This document shows positions 35,710-46,553 of a stretch of 64,000 nt of DNA, piece after piece (position 1 is the first letter of the stretch; every line of letters starts with the position of its first letter). Below the pieces are notes generated by a model. It was not told the origin of the DNA. It worked only from the letters and a program-made list of their open reading frames with translations, and ran no database searches. Position numbers and translations under genes: made by a program. Origin of the DNA: PALSA-660 sp963726435 (lineage in GTDB: Bacteria > Actinomycetota > Coriobacteriia > Anaerosomatales > PALSA-660); assembly GCA_963726435.1 (NCBI GenBank), contig CAVSCJ010000002.1, positions 1-64,000 of the forward strand, in the 5' to 3' direction.

Positions 35710-36210
35710 ATGGACAAGATCATCCCGCTGACGAGCGAGCTGCTGGTCTCGCTGGTGTCGTTCGCCGTGCTCTTCGTGGTCATGTGGAAGTTCGCACTCC
35801 CGCCGATCACCAAGATGCTCGACGAGCGCGCCGAGAAGATCAAAGACTCGCTCGAGCAGGCGGAGCAGACGCGGGTGGAGGCCGAGCGCCTCCTCGGCGA
35901 GTACAAGGAACAGCTGGCCGAGGCGCGGCTCGAGTCGAACCGCGTCATCGAGCAGGGCCGCAAGGTCGCCGAGACGATGAAGGACGAGATCGTCGCCAAG
36001 GCCAACGAGGAGCGCGAGGCGATCCTCGCGCGCGCCCGCGAGGAGATCCAGAGCGAGAAGCGCGTCGCCCTGGCCGAGCTGCAGGCCTCCGTCGCGGACC
36101 TGTCCGTGGCGGTGGCCGGCCGCATCATCGGCTCGACCCTGTCGGCCGCCGACCACGCGGCGCTGATCGAGAAGTACGTCGCCGAGGTGGGAACGCTCAA
36201 TGAGAACTAG
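35710..36210 (+). CDS. atpF: ATP synthase F0 subunit b
   Basis: 166-residue peripheral stalk subunit: one N-terminal membrane helix (LLVSLVSFAVLFVVMWKFALPPI), then a long Glu/Arg/Ala-rich coiled coil (about 35-130) ending in the delta-binding region. Overlaps atpH by 11 bases. Confidence 0.95.
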   Translation: MDKIIPLTSELLVSLVSFAVLFVVMWKFALPPITKMLDERAEKIKDSLEQAEQTRVEAERLLGEYKEQLAEARLESNRVIEQGRKVAETMKDEIVAKANEEREAILARAREEIQSEKRVALAELQASVADLSVAVAGRIIGSTLSAADHAALIEKYVAEVGTLNEN

Positions 36211-36756
36211 CGACGTGGCCTCGGCCTACGCGCGCACGCTCTTCGAGCTGGCCTCGCTGGCCGACTCGGTGGACGAGACCGACCGCGGGCTGGTGTCCGC
36301 GGCGGCCGCTGTGCGCGGGAGCCTCGATCTTCGCTCGGCGCTCACCGACGCGTCGGTGCCCGCCGAGACGAAGCGCGGCGTCCTCCGCGACATCTTCGGA
36401 GACGCGGTCACGCCCGAGGCCCTCGCTGTCGTCACGCTGCTGGTGGAACGCGGACTCACGGACCTGCTCGGGGACGTCGCGGGCCGTTTCGGCGAGATCG
36501 CCGAGCAGGAGCGAGGCATCGTCGTGGCGGAGGTCACGACCGCCGTGCCGCTCGATGACGCGCTCCGGGCGTCTCTGACGAAGAAGCTCGTCGCCTCTCT
36601 CGGCCGTCCCGTCTCGCTACGCGAGGAAGTGGATGCGTCGATCCTGGGCGGCGTCGTGATCAAGGTCGCGGGCCGCGTGCTCGACGGCAGCGTGGTCTCG
36701 CAGCTGGCCGAAGCGCGCCGCACGCTCGTGACCGTCCCGGAAGGCGAGGGTTCAAG

Positions 36757-36760
<4 letters not shown>
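36200..36760 (+). CDS. atpH: ATP synthase F1 subunit delta
   Basis: 186-residue stalk subunit joining F1 to subunit b. Begins VASAYARTLFELA, typical of OSCP/delta; the conserved end IDASILGGVVIKVAGRVLDGSVVSQLAE is clear. Overlaps atpF before it and atpA after it by four bases. Confidence 0.94.
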
Positions 36761-38322
<1,562 letters not shown>

Positions 38323-38335
38323 ACGACAGCAGAAG

Positions 38336-39221
38336 ATGGCCAACCTCCGCGACATCAAGGCCCGGATCACCTCGACGCAGTCCACGAGGCAGATCACGCG
38401 CACCATGGAGATGGTCGCGACGGCCAAGATACGCAAAGCGCAGGACCGCATCGAGGCGGCGCGCCCCTATGCGCTGTCGATGATGGAGGTACTCGGCAAC
38501 GTCGCCCGCTTCGTCCACGGCGTGACGCACCCGCTACTCGAGGTCCACGACAAGCGGGAGAGGGTCGTCGTCATCGCTGTGGCCTCCGACCGCGGACTGT
38601 GCGGCGCATTCAACAGCAACATCCTGCGCCTGGTCGAGGGCATCATCCGCGACGAGCGCGCCGGTGGCGCCGAGACTCAGGTCATCGCCGTGGGCAAGAA
38701 GGCGATCGCCTACTTCCGCTACCGGGGCATCGAACCTCTCGCTTCGTACCGGGACATGACCGACAAGCCGACGATCGCCGACGCGCGCTCCATGGCCGCC
38801 ATCGTCATCTCGGGCTACTCCTCGGGGGAGTTCGACGCGGTCAAGGTCGTCTTCAACCGCTTCAAGAACGTGGCCGACCAGGTGCCCGAGGTCCACGACC
38901 TGTCTGCCGCTCAGTCAGGGGGTCGTGGACACCGCGACCGACCGTCTCAAGCTCAACCCGGAGTACATCTTCGAGCCCTCCGCGGACGCCGTCCTGCAGC
39001 GGTTGCTGCCAACCTACATCGAGACGCTGATCTACCGCGCGCTGCTCGAGTCGGCGGCCTCGGAGCAGGGCGCGAGACGCAAGGCGATGAAGTCCGCGAC
39101 CGACAACGCCAGCGAGATGATCACCACCCTCACACGCAGCTACAACCGCGCCCGCCAAGGCGCGATCACGAACGAGATCGCCGAGATAGTCGGCGGCGCC
39201 GCCGCACTGGAGAAGCGCTAG
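38336..39221 (+). CDS. atpG: ATP synthase F1 subunit gamma, one frameshift
   Basis: Central rotor shaft. The N-terminal part (MANLRDIKARITSTQSTRQITRTMEMV...SDRGLCGAFNSNI) runs from 38336 to about 38918, and the C-terminal part (VVDTATDRLKLNPEYIFEPS...EIVGGAAALEKR) continues in the next frame to 39221. The joint is at CAGTCAGGGGGTCGTGG: reading four Gs instead of five restores one 294-residue protein, and the interval length 3n+1 agrees. All other atp genes are intact, so a homopolymer error is the likely cause. Confidence 0.93.
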
Positions 39222-40655
39222 ATGACCGCCCAGAAGAGAGAAGCGCCCATGAACACCGGACGCATCGTCCGCGTCGTCGGCCCGGTCCTGGACGTCGAGT
39301 TCGGGCCCGAGTCGATGCCCGCGATCTACAACGCCCTGAAGGTGAAGGCCGAGTCCCCCATCGGGCCGATCGACGTCACGGCCGAGGTCGAGCAGCATCT
39401 CGAGGGCAGCATCGTCCGAGCGATCGCCATGTCCTCGACCGACGGCATCCAGCGCGGCATGGAGGCCACCGACACGGGCGCCAACATGATGATGCCGGTC
39501 GGCCCCGGAGTGCTGGGCCGGATCTGGAACGTGCTCGGAGAGCCCGTCGATGGCGGGGAGATGCCCGAGATCGAGGCATACTACCCGATCCACCGCGAGG
39601 CTCCCGCCTACGAGGATCTGGAGCCCACCACCGAGATCTTCGAGACCGGCATCAAGGTCGTGGACCTGCTCGAGCCCTACATCAAGGGCGGCAAGACGGG
39701 GCTGTTCGGAGGCGCCGGCGTCGGCAAGACAGTCATCATCCAGGAACTCATCAACAACCTCGCCATAGCGCACGGCGGCACTTCGGTGTTCTGCGGCGTG
39801 GGCGAGCGCACGCGCGAGGGCACGGACCTCTATCACGAGATGAGCGAGTCCGGCGTCATCGCCAAGACCGCGCTCATCTACGGCCAGATGAACGAGCCTC
39901 CGGGCGCGCGCCTGCGCGTGGGTCTCGCTGGCCTGACCGTCGCCGAGTACTTCCGCGACCAGGGCCAGGACGTGCTGCTCTTCATAGACAACATCTTCCG
40001 CTTCACCCAGGCGGGGTCCGAGGTCTCGGCGCTACTCGGGCGCATGCCGTCGGCCGTCGGCTACCAGCCGACCCTGGCCACGGAGATGGGCGAGCTGCAG
40101 GAGCGCATCACCTCCACCAAGCGCGGCTCCATCACCTCCGTGCAGGCCATCTACGTGCCTGCTGACGACCTGACCGACCCCGCGCCGGCCACGGCGTTCT
40201 CCCACCTCGACGCCACGACCGTTCTCTCGCGCTCGATCGCGGAGCTCGGTCTCTACCCGGCGGTCGACCCGCTGGCCTCGACGTCGCGGGCTCTCTCGGC
40301 CGACGTCGTCGGCGAGGAGCACTACCGGGTCGCGCGCGCCGTGCAGGAGGTGTTGCAGACCTACAAGGACCTGCAGGACATCATCGCCATCCTCGGGATG
40401 GACGAGCTCTCCGAGGAGCAGAAGCTGATCGTGACGCGCGCCCGCAAGATCCAGCAGTTCCTGTCGCAGCCGTTCTTCGTCGCGGAGCAGTTCACGGGCT
40501 TCTCCGGCAAGTACGTCAAGCTCGAGGACACCATCCGCGGCTTCGACATGATCGTGAAGGGCGAGTGCGACGCGCTGCCCGAGCAGGCGTTCCGCTACGT
40601 CGGTGCCATCGAGGAGGCCTTCGAGGCCGCCGAGAGACTGAAGGCCCAGGAGTAG
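39222..40655 (+). CDS. atpD: ATP synthase F1 subunit beta
   Basis: Catalytic subunit of about 477 residues. P-loop FGGAGVGKTVIIQELI, catalytic glutamate in CGVGERTREGTDLY, Walker B VLLFIDNIFRFTQAGSEVSALLGR, and the DELSEEQKL motif that contacts gamma. Two starts are possible: ATG 39222 with GGAG nine bases before it, or ATG 39249 giving MNTGRIVRVVGPVLDVEF, the usual family N terminus. Confidence 0.97.
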   Translation: MTAQKREAPMNTGRIVRVVGPVLDVEFGPESMPAIYNALKVKAESPIGPIDVTAEVEQHLEGSIVRAIAMSSTDGIQRGMEATDTGANMMMPVGPGVLGRIWNVLGEPVDGGEMPEIEAYYPIHREAPAYEDLEPTTEIFETGIKVVDLLEPYIKGGKTGLFGGAGVGKTVIIQELINNLAIAHGGTSVFCGVGERTREGTDLYHEMSESGVIAKTALIYGQMNEPPGARLRVGLAGLTVAEYFRDQGQDVLLFIDNIFRFTQAGSEVSALLGRMPSAVGYQPTLATEMGELQERITSTKRGSITSVQAIYVPADDLTDPAPATAFSHLDATTVLSRSIAELGLYPAVDPLASTSRALSADVVGEEHYRVARAVQEVLQTYKDLQDIIAILGMDELSEEQKLIVTRARKIQQFLSQPFFVAEQFTGFSGKYVKLEDTIRGFDMIVKGECDALPEQAFRYVGAIEEAFEAAERLKAQE

Positions 40656-40661
40656 CCGGCG

Positions 40662-41075
40662 ATGGACCGCGTCCTCCTCTGCGAGATCGTGACGCCCGAG
40701 CACATCGTCTACACCAACGAGGTGGAGAGGGTGGTCGTGCCTACGCTCGACGGCGAGATCGGGATCCTGCCGCTGCACGCCCCGCTCGTGGGGGCGCTCA
40801 AGGCGGGCGAGGTTCGCATCAAGTTCGGCGACACGACCGAGTGGTTCGCGGTCTCGGGTGGCTACATCCAAGTCCACGAGGACAAGGTCATCATCCTGGC
40901 CGATGACGCGGAGATCGCCTCCAACATCGACGTCGAGCGTGCGCGTCAGGCCAAGGCGCTCGCGGAGGCGCGCATCGCCGAGCTGAAGCTGCGCCCCACA
41001 GACGAGGGATACGGCGATCTCGATCGGGACCTGAAGTGGGCCGAGGTCCAGATAGCTGTCGGGACGGCGCACTAG
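40662..41075 (+). CDS. atpC: ATP synthase F1 subunit epsilon
   Basis: 137 residues. N-terminal beta sandwich (VTPEHIVYTNEVERVVVPTLDGEIGILPLHAPLVGALKAG) and C-terminal helical hairpin (DVERARQAKALAEARIAEL) that can inhibit hydrolysis. Last gene of the operon; a hairpin terminator follows at 41116. Confidence 0.95.
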   Translation: MDRVLLCEIVTPEHIVYTNEVERVVVPTLDGEIGILPLHAPLVGALKAGEVRIKFGDTTEWFAVSGGYIQVHEDKVIILADDAEIASNIDVERARQAKALAEARIAELKLRPTDEGYGDLDRDLKWAEVQIAVGTAH

Positions 41076-41115
41076 ACAGGCATCGCCGCCCCTTCACGGG
41101 TGCGTGACGGTTGAT

Positions 41116-41142
41116 GGGGCGGCGGGCATGGTCCGCCGCCCC
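41116..41142 (+). terminator. Hairpin terminator of the atp operon
   Basis: Ten-pair stem GGGGCGGCGG/CCGCCGCCCC with loop GCATGGT, 40 bases after atpC. TATGAT at 41148 may be the -10 box of a murA promoter just downstream. Confidence 0.65.
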
Positions 41143-41196
41143 CCGCGTATGATGGACCGGACAGACCTTGCGAACAGGGGGAGGGCCGCGGCTCGA

Positions 41197-42465
41197 GTGG
41201 ACGCGATAGTCGTAGAGGGCGGCAAGCCCATCAAGGGCGAGGTGCGCGTCGGCGGCGCCAAGAACTCCGCGCTCAAGCTGATGGCCGCGGCCTTGCTGGC
41301 CTCCGGGATCACGACCCTGCGCAACGTCCCTGACATCAGCGACGTCGCGCTGATGTCCGAGGTGCTGGAGCACTTGGGAGCGCACGTGGTGCGCACCGAC
41401 CACACCCTCACCATCGATGCTTCGCGGCTTACCTCCCATGAGGCCCCATACGACCTGGTCGTGCGCATGCGCGCGTCGACCTGCGTGCTGGGCGCCCTCG
41501 TCGGGCGACTCGGGCGCGCGCACGTCGCAATGCCGGGCGGGTGCAACATCGGTTCGCGCAAGGTGGACATGCATATCCGCGGGCTGGAGCAGCTGGGGCT
41601 GGACGTCAGTACCGAGCACGGGTACATCGACGTCTCCGGGAAGGCCCGCGGCGCGGACGTAGCGCTCGACTTCCCGAGCGTCGGCGCCACCGAGAACCTC
41701 CTGATGGCCTCCGTGCTCGCGGAGGGCGTCACAGTGATCGACAACGCCGCCCGCGAGCCGGAGATCGTCGACCTGGCGAACATGCTCGTGGAGATGGGTG
41801 CGGGGATCGAGGGCGCGGGTTCGTCTCTGATCCGCGTCACCGGAGTCGAGTCTCTGTCGGCAGTCGATCATTTGGTCGTCGGCGACCGCATCGAGGCCGG
41901 CACGTTCCTGATGGCGGGCGCGATCGACACCGGACCGGTCACGGTGACGGGGTTCGACCCCGATCACCTCGACATAGTGCTTCAGAAGCTCGAGCAGGCG
42001 GGGTGCACGCTGGCGCGCCACGAGGATGGCGTCACCATCAGCCGTTCGGGTCCGCTGCTGCCGGTCGACGTCCAGACGTTGCCCTACCCGGGCTTCCCGA
42101 CCGACCTGCAGTCGCTGTTCATGACGCTCATGGCGATCGCGGATGGCGGAAGCGTGATCACCGAGAACATCTTCGAGAACCGCTTCATCTTCGCCGACGA
42201 GATCGCGCGTATGGGTGCGGAGGTTCGCATCGACGGCCACTACGCTCTCATACGCGGAGTGTCACGGCTCTCGGGAGCTCCGGTGGCCAGCCCGGACCTG
42301 CGAGGGGGCGCGGCGCTCGTGCTGGCCGGACTGGTCGCCGACGGACGCACCATAGTCACCCAGGTCCATCACATAGATCGCGGCTACGAGGGCTTCGTCG
42401 AGAAGCTGAGCTCGCTCGGTGCCGACGTGCGCCGCGTCGAGACGGATGGACTCGACGCCGCCTGA
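41197..42465 (+). CDS. murA: UDP-N-acetylglucosamine 1-carboxyvinyltransferase
   Basis: 422-residue EPSP-synthase-fold enzyme, first committed step of peptidoglycan synthesis. VGGAKNSALKLMAAALLA at the start, the PEP-binding cysteine in MPGGCNIGSRKVDMHI (the residue attacked by fosfomycin is present), and the C-terminal YEGFVEKLSSLGADVRRV. I take the GTG at 41197 (GGGGGAGG upstream, family-like N terminus); the frame is open to 41104. Placed after atp, as in many Gram-positive genomes. Confidence 0.95.
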   Translation: MDAIVVEGGKPIKGEVRVGGAKNSALKLMAAALLASGITTLRNVPDISDVALMSEVLEHLGAHVVRTDHTLTIDASRLTSHEAPYDLVVRMRASTCVLGALVGRLGRAHVAMPGGCNIGSRKVDMHIRGLEQLGLDVSTEHGYIDVSGKARGADVALDFPSVGATENLLMASVLAEGVTVIDNAAREPEIVDLANMLVEMGAGIEGAGSSLIRVTGVESLSAVDHLVVGDRIEAGTFLMAGAIDTGPVTVTGFDPDHLDIVLQKLEQAGCTLARHEDGVTISRSGPLLPVDVQTLPYPGFPTDLQSLFMTLMAIADGGSVITENIFENRFIFADEIARMGAEVRIDGHYALIRGVSRLSGAPVASPDLRGGAALVLAGLVADGRTIVTQVHHIDRGYEGFVEKLSSLGADVRRVETDGLDAA

Positions 42466-42503
42466 CCCCGTCAGAACCCAAGGCGAACAGGGAGTGAGAG
42501 ACG

Positions 42504-42932
42504 ATGCTCGACCGCGAACAGATCAAGGCGATCATCCCGCACCGCGAGCCCTTCCTGCTGGTCGACCGCATCGAATCCTGCGAGCCGGGGGTCTCCGCCG
42601 TCGGGTACCTCGACGTCAAGGACGACATGTTCTGGGTGCCGGGGCACTTCCCCGGCTACGCGGTGATGCCGGGTGTCCTGATAGTCGAAGCGTGCGCGCA
42701 GGTGGGCGCCGTATCTCTTCTGTCGCTGGCGGAGAACGCCGGCCGCATCGCTCTGTTCGCGGGGATCGAGAAGGTGCGCTTCAAGCGTCAGGTGCGCCCG
42801 GGCGACACCCTGCGGCTGGAGTGCACGATCACGAAGCTGCGCGGCCCGATCGGCTTCGGCACCGCGCGGGCTTCCGTCGACGGTGAGCTCGCGTGCTCCG
42901 GCGAGCTCATGTTCGCGATCAAGGACGCCTAG
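42504..42932 (+). CDS. fabZ: 3-hydroxyacyl-[acyl-carrier-protein] dehydratase FabZ
   Basis: 142-residue hot-dog-fold dehydratase of fatty acid synthesis. IIPHREPFLLVDRI, the catalytic histidine in GHFPGYAVMPGVLIVEACAQ with the following glutamate, and KVRFKRQVRPGDTL are diagnostic. No other fatty acid synthesis genes are near; it lies between murA and a hexapeptide transferase. Confidence 0.95.
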   Translation: MLDREQIKAIIPHREPFLLVDRIESCEPGVSAVGYLDVKDDMFWVPGHFPGYAVMPGVLIVEACAQVGAVSLLSLAENAGRIALFAGIEKVRFKRQVRPGDTLRLECTITKLRGPIGFGTARASVDGELACSGELMFAIKDA

Positions 42933-42936
42933 GGCG

Positions 42937-43728
42937 ATGTCGAGCATCCTGGTACACCCGACAGCCAAGCTCGGCGAGCGCTTCAATCCCGCGCCGTTCT
43001 CCGTAGTCGACGGGGACGCCGTGATCGGCGACGGCGTGACGCTCGGCTCCTTCGCCCACGTGTGCGCCGGCGCGCGAGTGGGCGATGGGTGCGTGATCGG
43101 CGACCACGTCACGATCTGTGTCGGCGCGGTCCTTGGAACAGGTTGCGTCGTGGCCGACTTCGCAGTCGTAGGGGAGAGCACGACGGCCGATGGTCAGACC
43201 GTCGCCGTTGAGCAGCGAGGTCTGGAGCTCGGCGCTGGCTGCACGGTAGGCAGCCACGCGGTGCTCGCCGCGGCGTCCTCCGTGGGCGCCGACTCCCGCG
43301 TCGAGGACGGCGCTCAGGTATGCGAGCGCTGCCGCGTCGGCTCCGGCGTGACGATCGGGCGCTGCGCGATCGTGGAGAACGACTGCGAGATAGGGGCGCG
43401 CACGTCGGTGCGGCCCGGGGCGTTCGTCGCGGCGCACACGGTCGTGGAGGAGGACTGCTTCATCGGTCCGGGGGTCCTCACCACCAACGACGACTATCTG
43501 GGGCGCACCGCCGAGCGGTTCCGCCACCTGAAAGGCTGCAACATCCGCCGAGGCGCCCGCATAGGCGCCGGCGCCGTCATCCTGCCCGGAGTCGAGATAG
43601 GCGCCGACGCGCTCGTCGCCGCTGCGTCCACCGTCACGCGCGACGTCCCGGCCGGTTCGGTGGTCATGGGCTCTCCGGCGCGGGTCACCGGCCAGGTCCC
43701 GCAAGAGCAGCGCCTCGACGTCGGATAG
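42937..43728 (+). CDS. Left-handed beta-helix (hexapeptide repeat) acyl/acetyltransferase
   Basis: 263 residues made almost entirely of hexapeptide turns ([LIV]-G-x4), starting ILVHPTAKLGE. Near residue 185 a loop reads GVLTTNDDYLGRT, then RGARIGAGAVILPGVEIGADALVAAASTVTRDVP, which resembles sugar N-acetyltransferases such as WbpD/WlbB. The position after fabZ also recalls lpxA in Gram-negative bacteria, but the LpxA histidine motif and C-terminal helical domain are not evident. The substrate is unknown; nucleotide-sugar acetylation is the best guess. Starts four bases after fabZ. Confidence 0.83.
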   Translation: MSSILVHPTAKLGERFNPAPFSVVDGDAVIGDGVTLGSFAHVCAGARVGDGCVIGDHVTICVGAVLGTGCVVADFAVVGESTTADGQTVAVEQRGLELGAGCTVGSHAVLAAASSVGADSRVEDGAQVCERCRVGSGVTIGRCAIVENDCEIGARTSVRPGAFVAAHTVVEEDCFIGPGVLTTNDDYLGRTAERFRHLKGCNIRRGARIGAGAVILPGVEIGADALVAAASTVTRDVPAGSVVMGSPARVTGQVPQEQRLDVG

Positions 43729-43803
43729 CCGGCTGATCCGAGCGCCCATCCAGACGCGATGCTACGGCTGAGTAACGCGTCTGCCGTCCCCGCGCCGGTG
43801 CCG

Positions 43804-43809
43804 TATACT
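43804..43809 (+). promoter_or_regulatory. Possible -10 box (TATACT) for the LytR-CpsA-Psr gene
   Basis: TATACT lies 67 bases before the ATG at 43877, in the gap after the hexapeptide transferase gene. No clear -35 box. Confidence 0.35.
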
Positions 43810-43876
43810 GTCCATTCGACAATCGACTCAGCGTCCGGTGACACTTCGCCGGGCAGAGCTCATATGAAGGGCACTC

Positions 43877-45340
43877 ATGTACGACGAGACTCCGCGCCCG
43901 AGGCGGGGCAGGCCATCCGCGTCCAGACGCCGGGCTCCCCGCGACATCAGCCGCATCGCTCCGGCCAGTTCGTCGCGTGAGACCCTCCGGCAGACGAACC
44001 GCCGCCGGGCTCGCGCCGACAAGGTGGTCAACCCCGCCGCGATCAAGCGTCGCCGCAGGCGGCTGGCGATAACCATCTCGACGATCGTCGGCCTCCTGGT
44101 GATCGGCACGGCGGTCTTCGCGTTCGCCTACGTCCGCAACATCGGCAATCGGATCAACGCGGTCACGAACTCCGATCCTGAGCTGGCGAAGTTGCTGCAG
44201 GACAGCCAAACGGCGCCGCCGGGCGATCCCTTCTACATGGTGCTGATGGGTTCGGACACTCGTCCGGGGCAGTCGCAGCAGCGCTCCGACTCGCTGATGG
44301 TGGCGCGCATCGATCCCAAGAACAAGAAGATCCAGATAATGTCGCTACCGCGCGACTCGCGGGTCGACATCCCCGGGTACGGCATCAACAAGATCAACGC
44401 GGCGGCGGTCTGGGGCGGCCCCTCGCTCGTCATCAAGACAGTCAAGAAGCTGACCGGCTTGCCGATCTCGCACTACGTCAACCTGAACTTCAACGGTTTC
44501 CGCGACGTGGTCGACGCGATCGGCGGTGTGTGGATAGACGTGCCGCAGGACATCTACGACACGCAGGCGTCCGCGTACGGAAAGGCATACGCGACCGTCA
44601 AGAAGGGATACCAGAAGCTCGACGGCCGTCACGCGCTGACCTTCGTCAGGACCCGTCACACGCTGGTCGACGGCGACTTCGGGCGCATGCGCAACCAGCA
44701 GGCGTTCATCAAGGCTCTCGCCTCGCAGGCACTCTCTCTGTCCAACATGTTCAAGGCCTCGGCCATCATCGAGGCGATCGCGGACAATCTGGACACCGAC
44801 CTCACCCCGGCTCAGATGGCCGACCTCGTCCTCCAGTTCAAGGGGATGAAATCATCCGAGATAGACTCCGCCAATGCTCCCGGCGGCTCGAAGTACATGG
44901 ACGGCGTCTCCTGGGTCGTGCTGGACCAAGTGAAGCTGGACGTGATGCTCGGCCGTATGAAGAAGGGTCAACCTCTGATCGCCACGAAGGCCGTGGGCAC
45001 CCCCGCTTCGTCGACGGAGTCGAGCACGGTCAAGCCGGGCGACTTCCAGATCACCGTGCGCAACGGAGCGGGCGTCTCCGGGCTTGGCAAGCAGTGTGCG
45101 GACTTCCTCGGCAAGAAGGGCTTCAAGGTCTCGGAGACCGGCAACATGACCCAATACGTCTACGGGCGCACGCTGATCGTCTACAAGAAGGGCTTCGAGG
45201 CCCAAGCGAACTTCACGAGAGAGACCCTCGGGTTCGGGGACGTGATCCCCGCGGCGGGCATGTACGCGTTCGACACTCAGGTCATGGTCGTCATCGGCAA
45301 GGACTGGAAGGACCCGGCGACCCAGTCAGTGCGACGCTGA
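43877..45340 (+). CDS. LytR-CpsA-Psr family glycopolymer transferase with LytR_C domain
   Basis: 487 residues: a basic cytoplasmic N terminus (1-55), one membrane helix (about 57-80), the extracellular LCP domain (about 110-300: MVLMGSDTRPGQ, RSDSLMVARIDP, MSLPRDSRVDIPGYGINKINAA, VRTRHTLVDGDFGRMRNQQAFI, with the conserved Arg and Asp residues), and a C-terminal LytR_C domain (about 390-480). Attaches teichoic acid or another polymer from its lipid carrier to peptidoglycan, the last step served by the tag-like genes at 49-54 kb. Confidence 0.94.
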   Translation: MYDETPRPRRGRPSASRRRAPRDISRIAPASSSRETLRQTNRRRARADKVVNPAAIKRRRRRLAITISTIVGLLVIGTAVFAFAYVRNIGNRINAVTNSDPELAKLLQDSQTAPPGDPFYMVLMGSDTRPGQSQQRSDSLMVARIDPKNKKIQIMSLPRDSRVDIPGYGINKINAAAVWGGPSLVIKTVKKLTGLPISHYVNLNFNGFRDVVDAIGGVWIDVPQDIYDTQASAYGKAYATVKKGYQKLDGRHALTFVRTRHTLVDGDFGRMRNQQAFIKALASQALSLSNMFKASAIIEAIADNLDTDLTPAQMADLVLQFKGMKSSEIDSANAPGGSKYMDGVSWVVLDQVKLDVMLGRMKKGQPLIATKAVGTPASSTESSTVKPGDFQITVRNGAGVSGLGKQCADFLGKKGFKVSETGNMTQYVYGRTLIVYKKGFEAQANFTRETLGFGDVIPAAGMYAFDTQVMVVIGKDWKDPATQSVRR

Positions 45341-45450
45341 GCGGATAGGAAGCCGAGACCCCTAAGGAGCGGCGGCCGGCACGCCGATAGACTCCATGAG
45401 GATGGGCGCCACGCTGTCGCGCCCACCTGCGACCTGGAAGAGGTTCCCGC

Positions 45451-46474
45451 GTGCGGCGTCTGACTCTCTTCGTTCTTGTAGCGTTGCTTGCTTTCGGCCT
45501 CGCCGTCCCGAGCGCGTTCGCATGGGGGAGCGGAGGCGACGACGGCAACGGATACGGCACGCACGACTGGGTGCTGGACCAGGCGATCCGGCTCGTGGGT
45601 CAGGACGCCTCCTGGGTCGACGTGCGCACCGCGCTGCTCGCCACGGACGACCCCGACTCCTTGCCCAAAGATATCGGGCACGTCTTCCACTCCGAGGGGT
45701 TGTACGGCGGGGTCCCACAGAGGGTCGCCGACCTCTACTATCGAGCGTGCGAGTCCTACGCTGCGGGTGACCGCGTGGAGGCCAGCCGGCTTCTGGGTCT
45801 GCTGTCGCACTACTACGCTGACATCCTGAACCCCTTCCACACCGCCGATGGCGCGGTCTCGTGGCGCGTCCACCACCTGCCCTACGAGCACGCCGTGTCG
45901 ATGGAGACCAACCGGCCCGGGGAGAACGCCGCCTGGGTGGCACCTGCCGCCCGCGTGCCGCTGGTCGATGTCAGGGCGAGGACCGTCGTCGCCGCGCGTT
46001 TCGCGCGCGGCAAGTTGACCGCTCTCGGCACCGCGCTCGATCCGATGACGAGAGATCCGTGTCAGCCAGCCGACGGTGAATTCCGTGACGAGACAGATGC
46101 TGAGCCGGGCCGCCAACGACCTGGCGGATATCGTGTCCGGCATCCCGAGTGCCAGGGGACTGGCCAAGGTGCCGGCCACGATGAAGCTCACGCTGTCGAG
46201 ACACCTTGTTCCCCGCGGCCTGATGATCTGCGCGTACGCGACCTGTACCGACGCGGCAGGGAGGCGGATCGAGGGCGTCGGCGTGAGGTTCTCGTGGCCG
46301 GGCGCGGGAGGTTCGGTCGTCACCGCGATCGGCTACACGGGGCCGACCGGGGTCGCCCACAACTGGCACAAGATGGCCGGGACGCCGTACGTGGTGAGGT
46401 CCACGGTCCGCGCGACGGTCTCGTCGAGCGGATCCACGATCACGAAGAGCAACTGGTTCGTTCGCAGCCGGTAA
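45451..46474 (+). CDS. Exported zinc-dependent phospholipase C-like protein, one frameshift
   Basis: Starts at GTG with a signal peptide (MRRLTLFVLVALLAFGLAVPSAFA), so the mature protein begins with Trp, as in the phospholipase C/S1-P1 nuclease fold. Zinc ligands are visible: W25, HDW in GTHDWVLDQA, HVFH, SHYYADILNPFHT and YEHAVSMETN. Near 46057 the frame shifts; VSQPTVNSVTRQMLSRAAND and a C-terminal Ig-like domain (about 110 residues) follow in the next frame to 46474. Interval length 3n+1 means one extra base. Substrate (phospholipid or nucleic acid) is unknown. Confidence 0.82.
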
Positions 46475-46553
46475 CGTTCGTGTGGAGGTTCAGTGACTCC
46501 ACGATCACGCGCAAGCCTTCGTGCCTCACTGAGCTGGTCTCGCGCGAGGCCCT

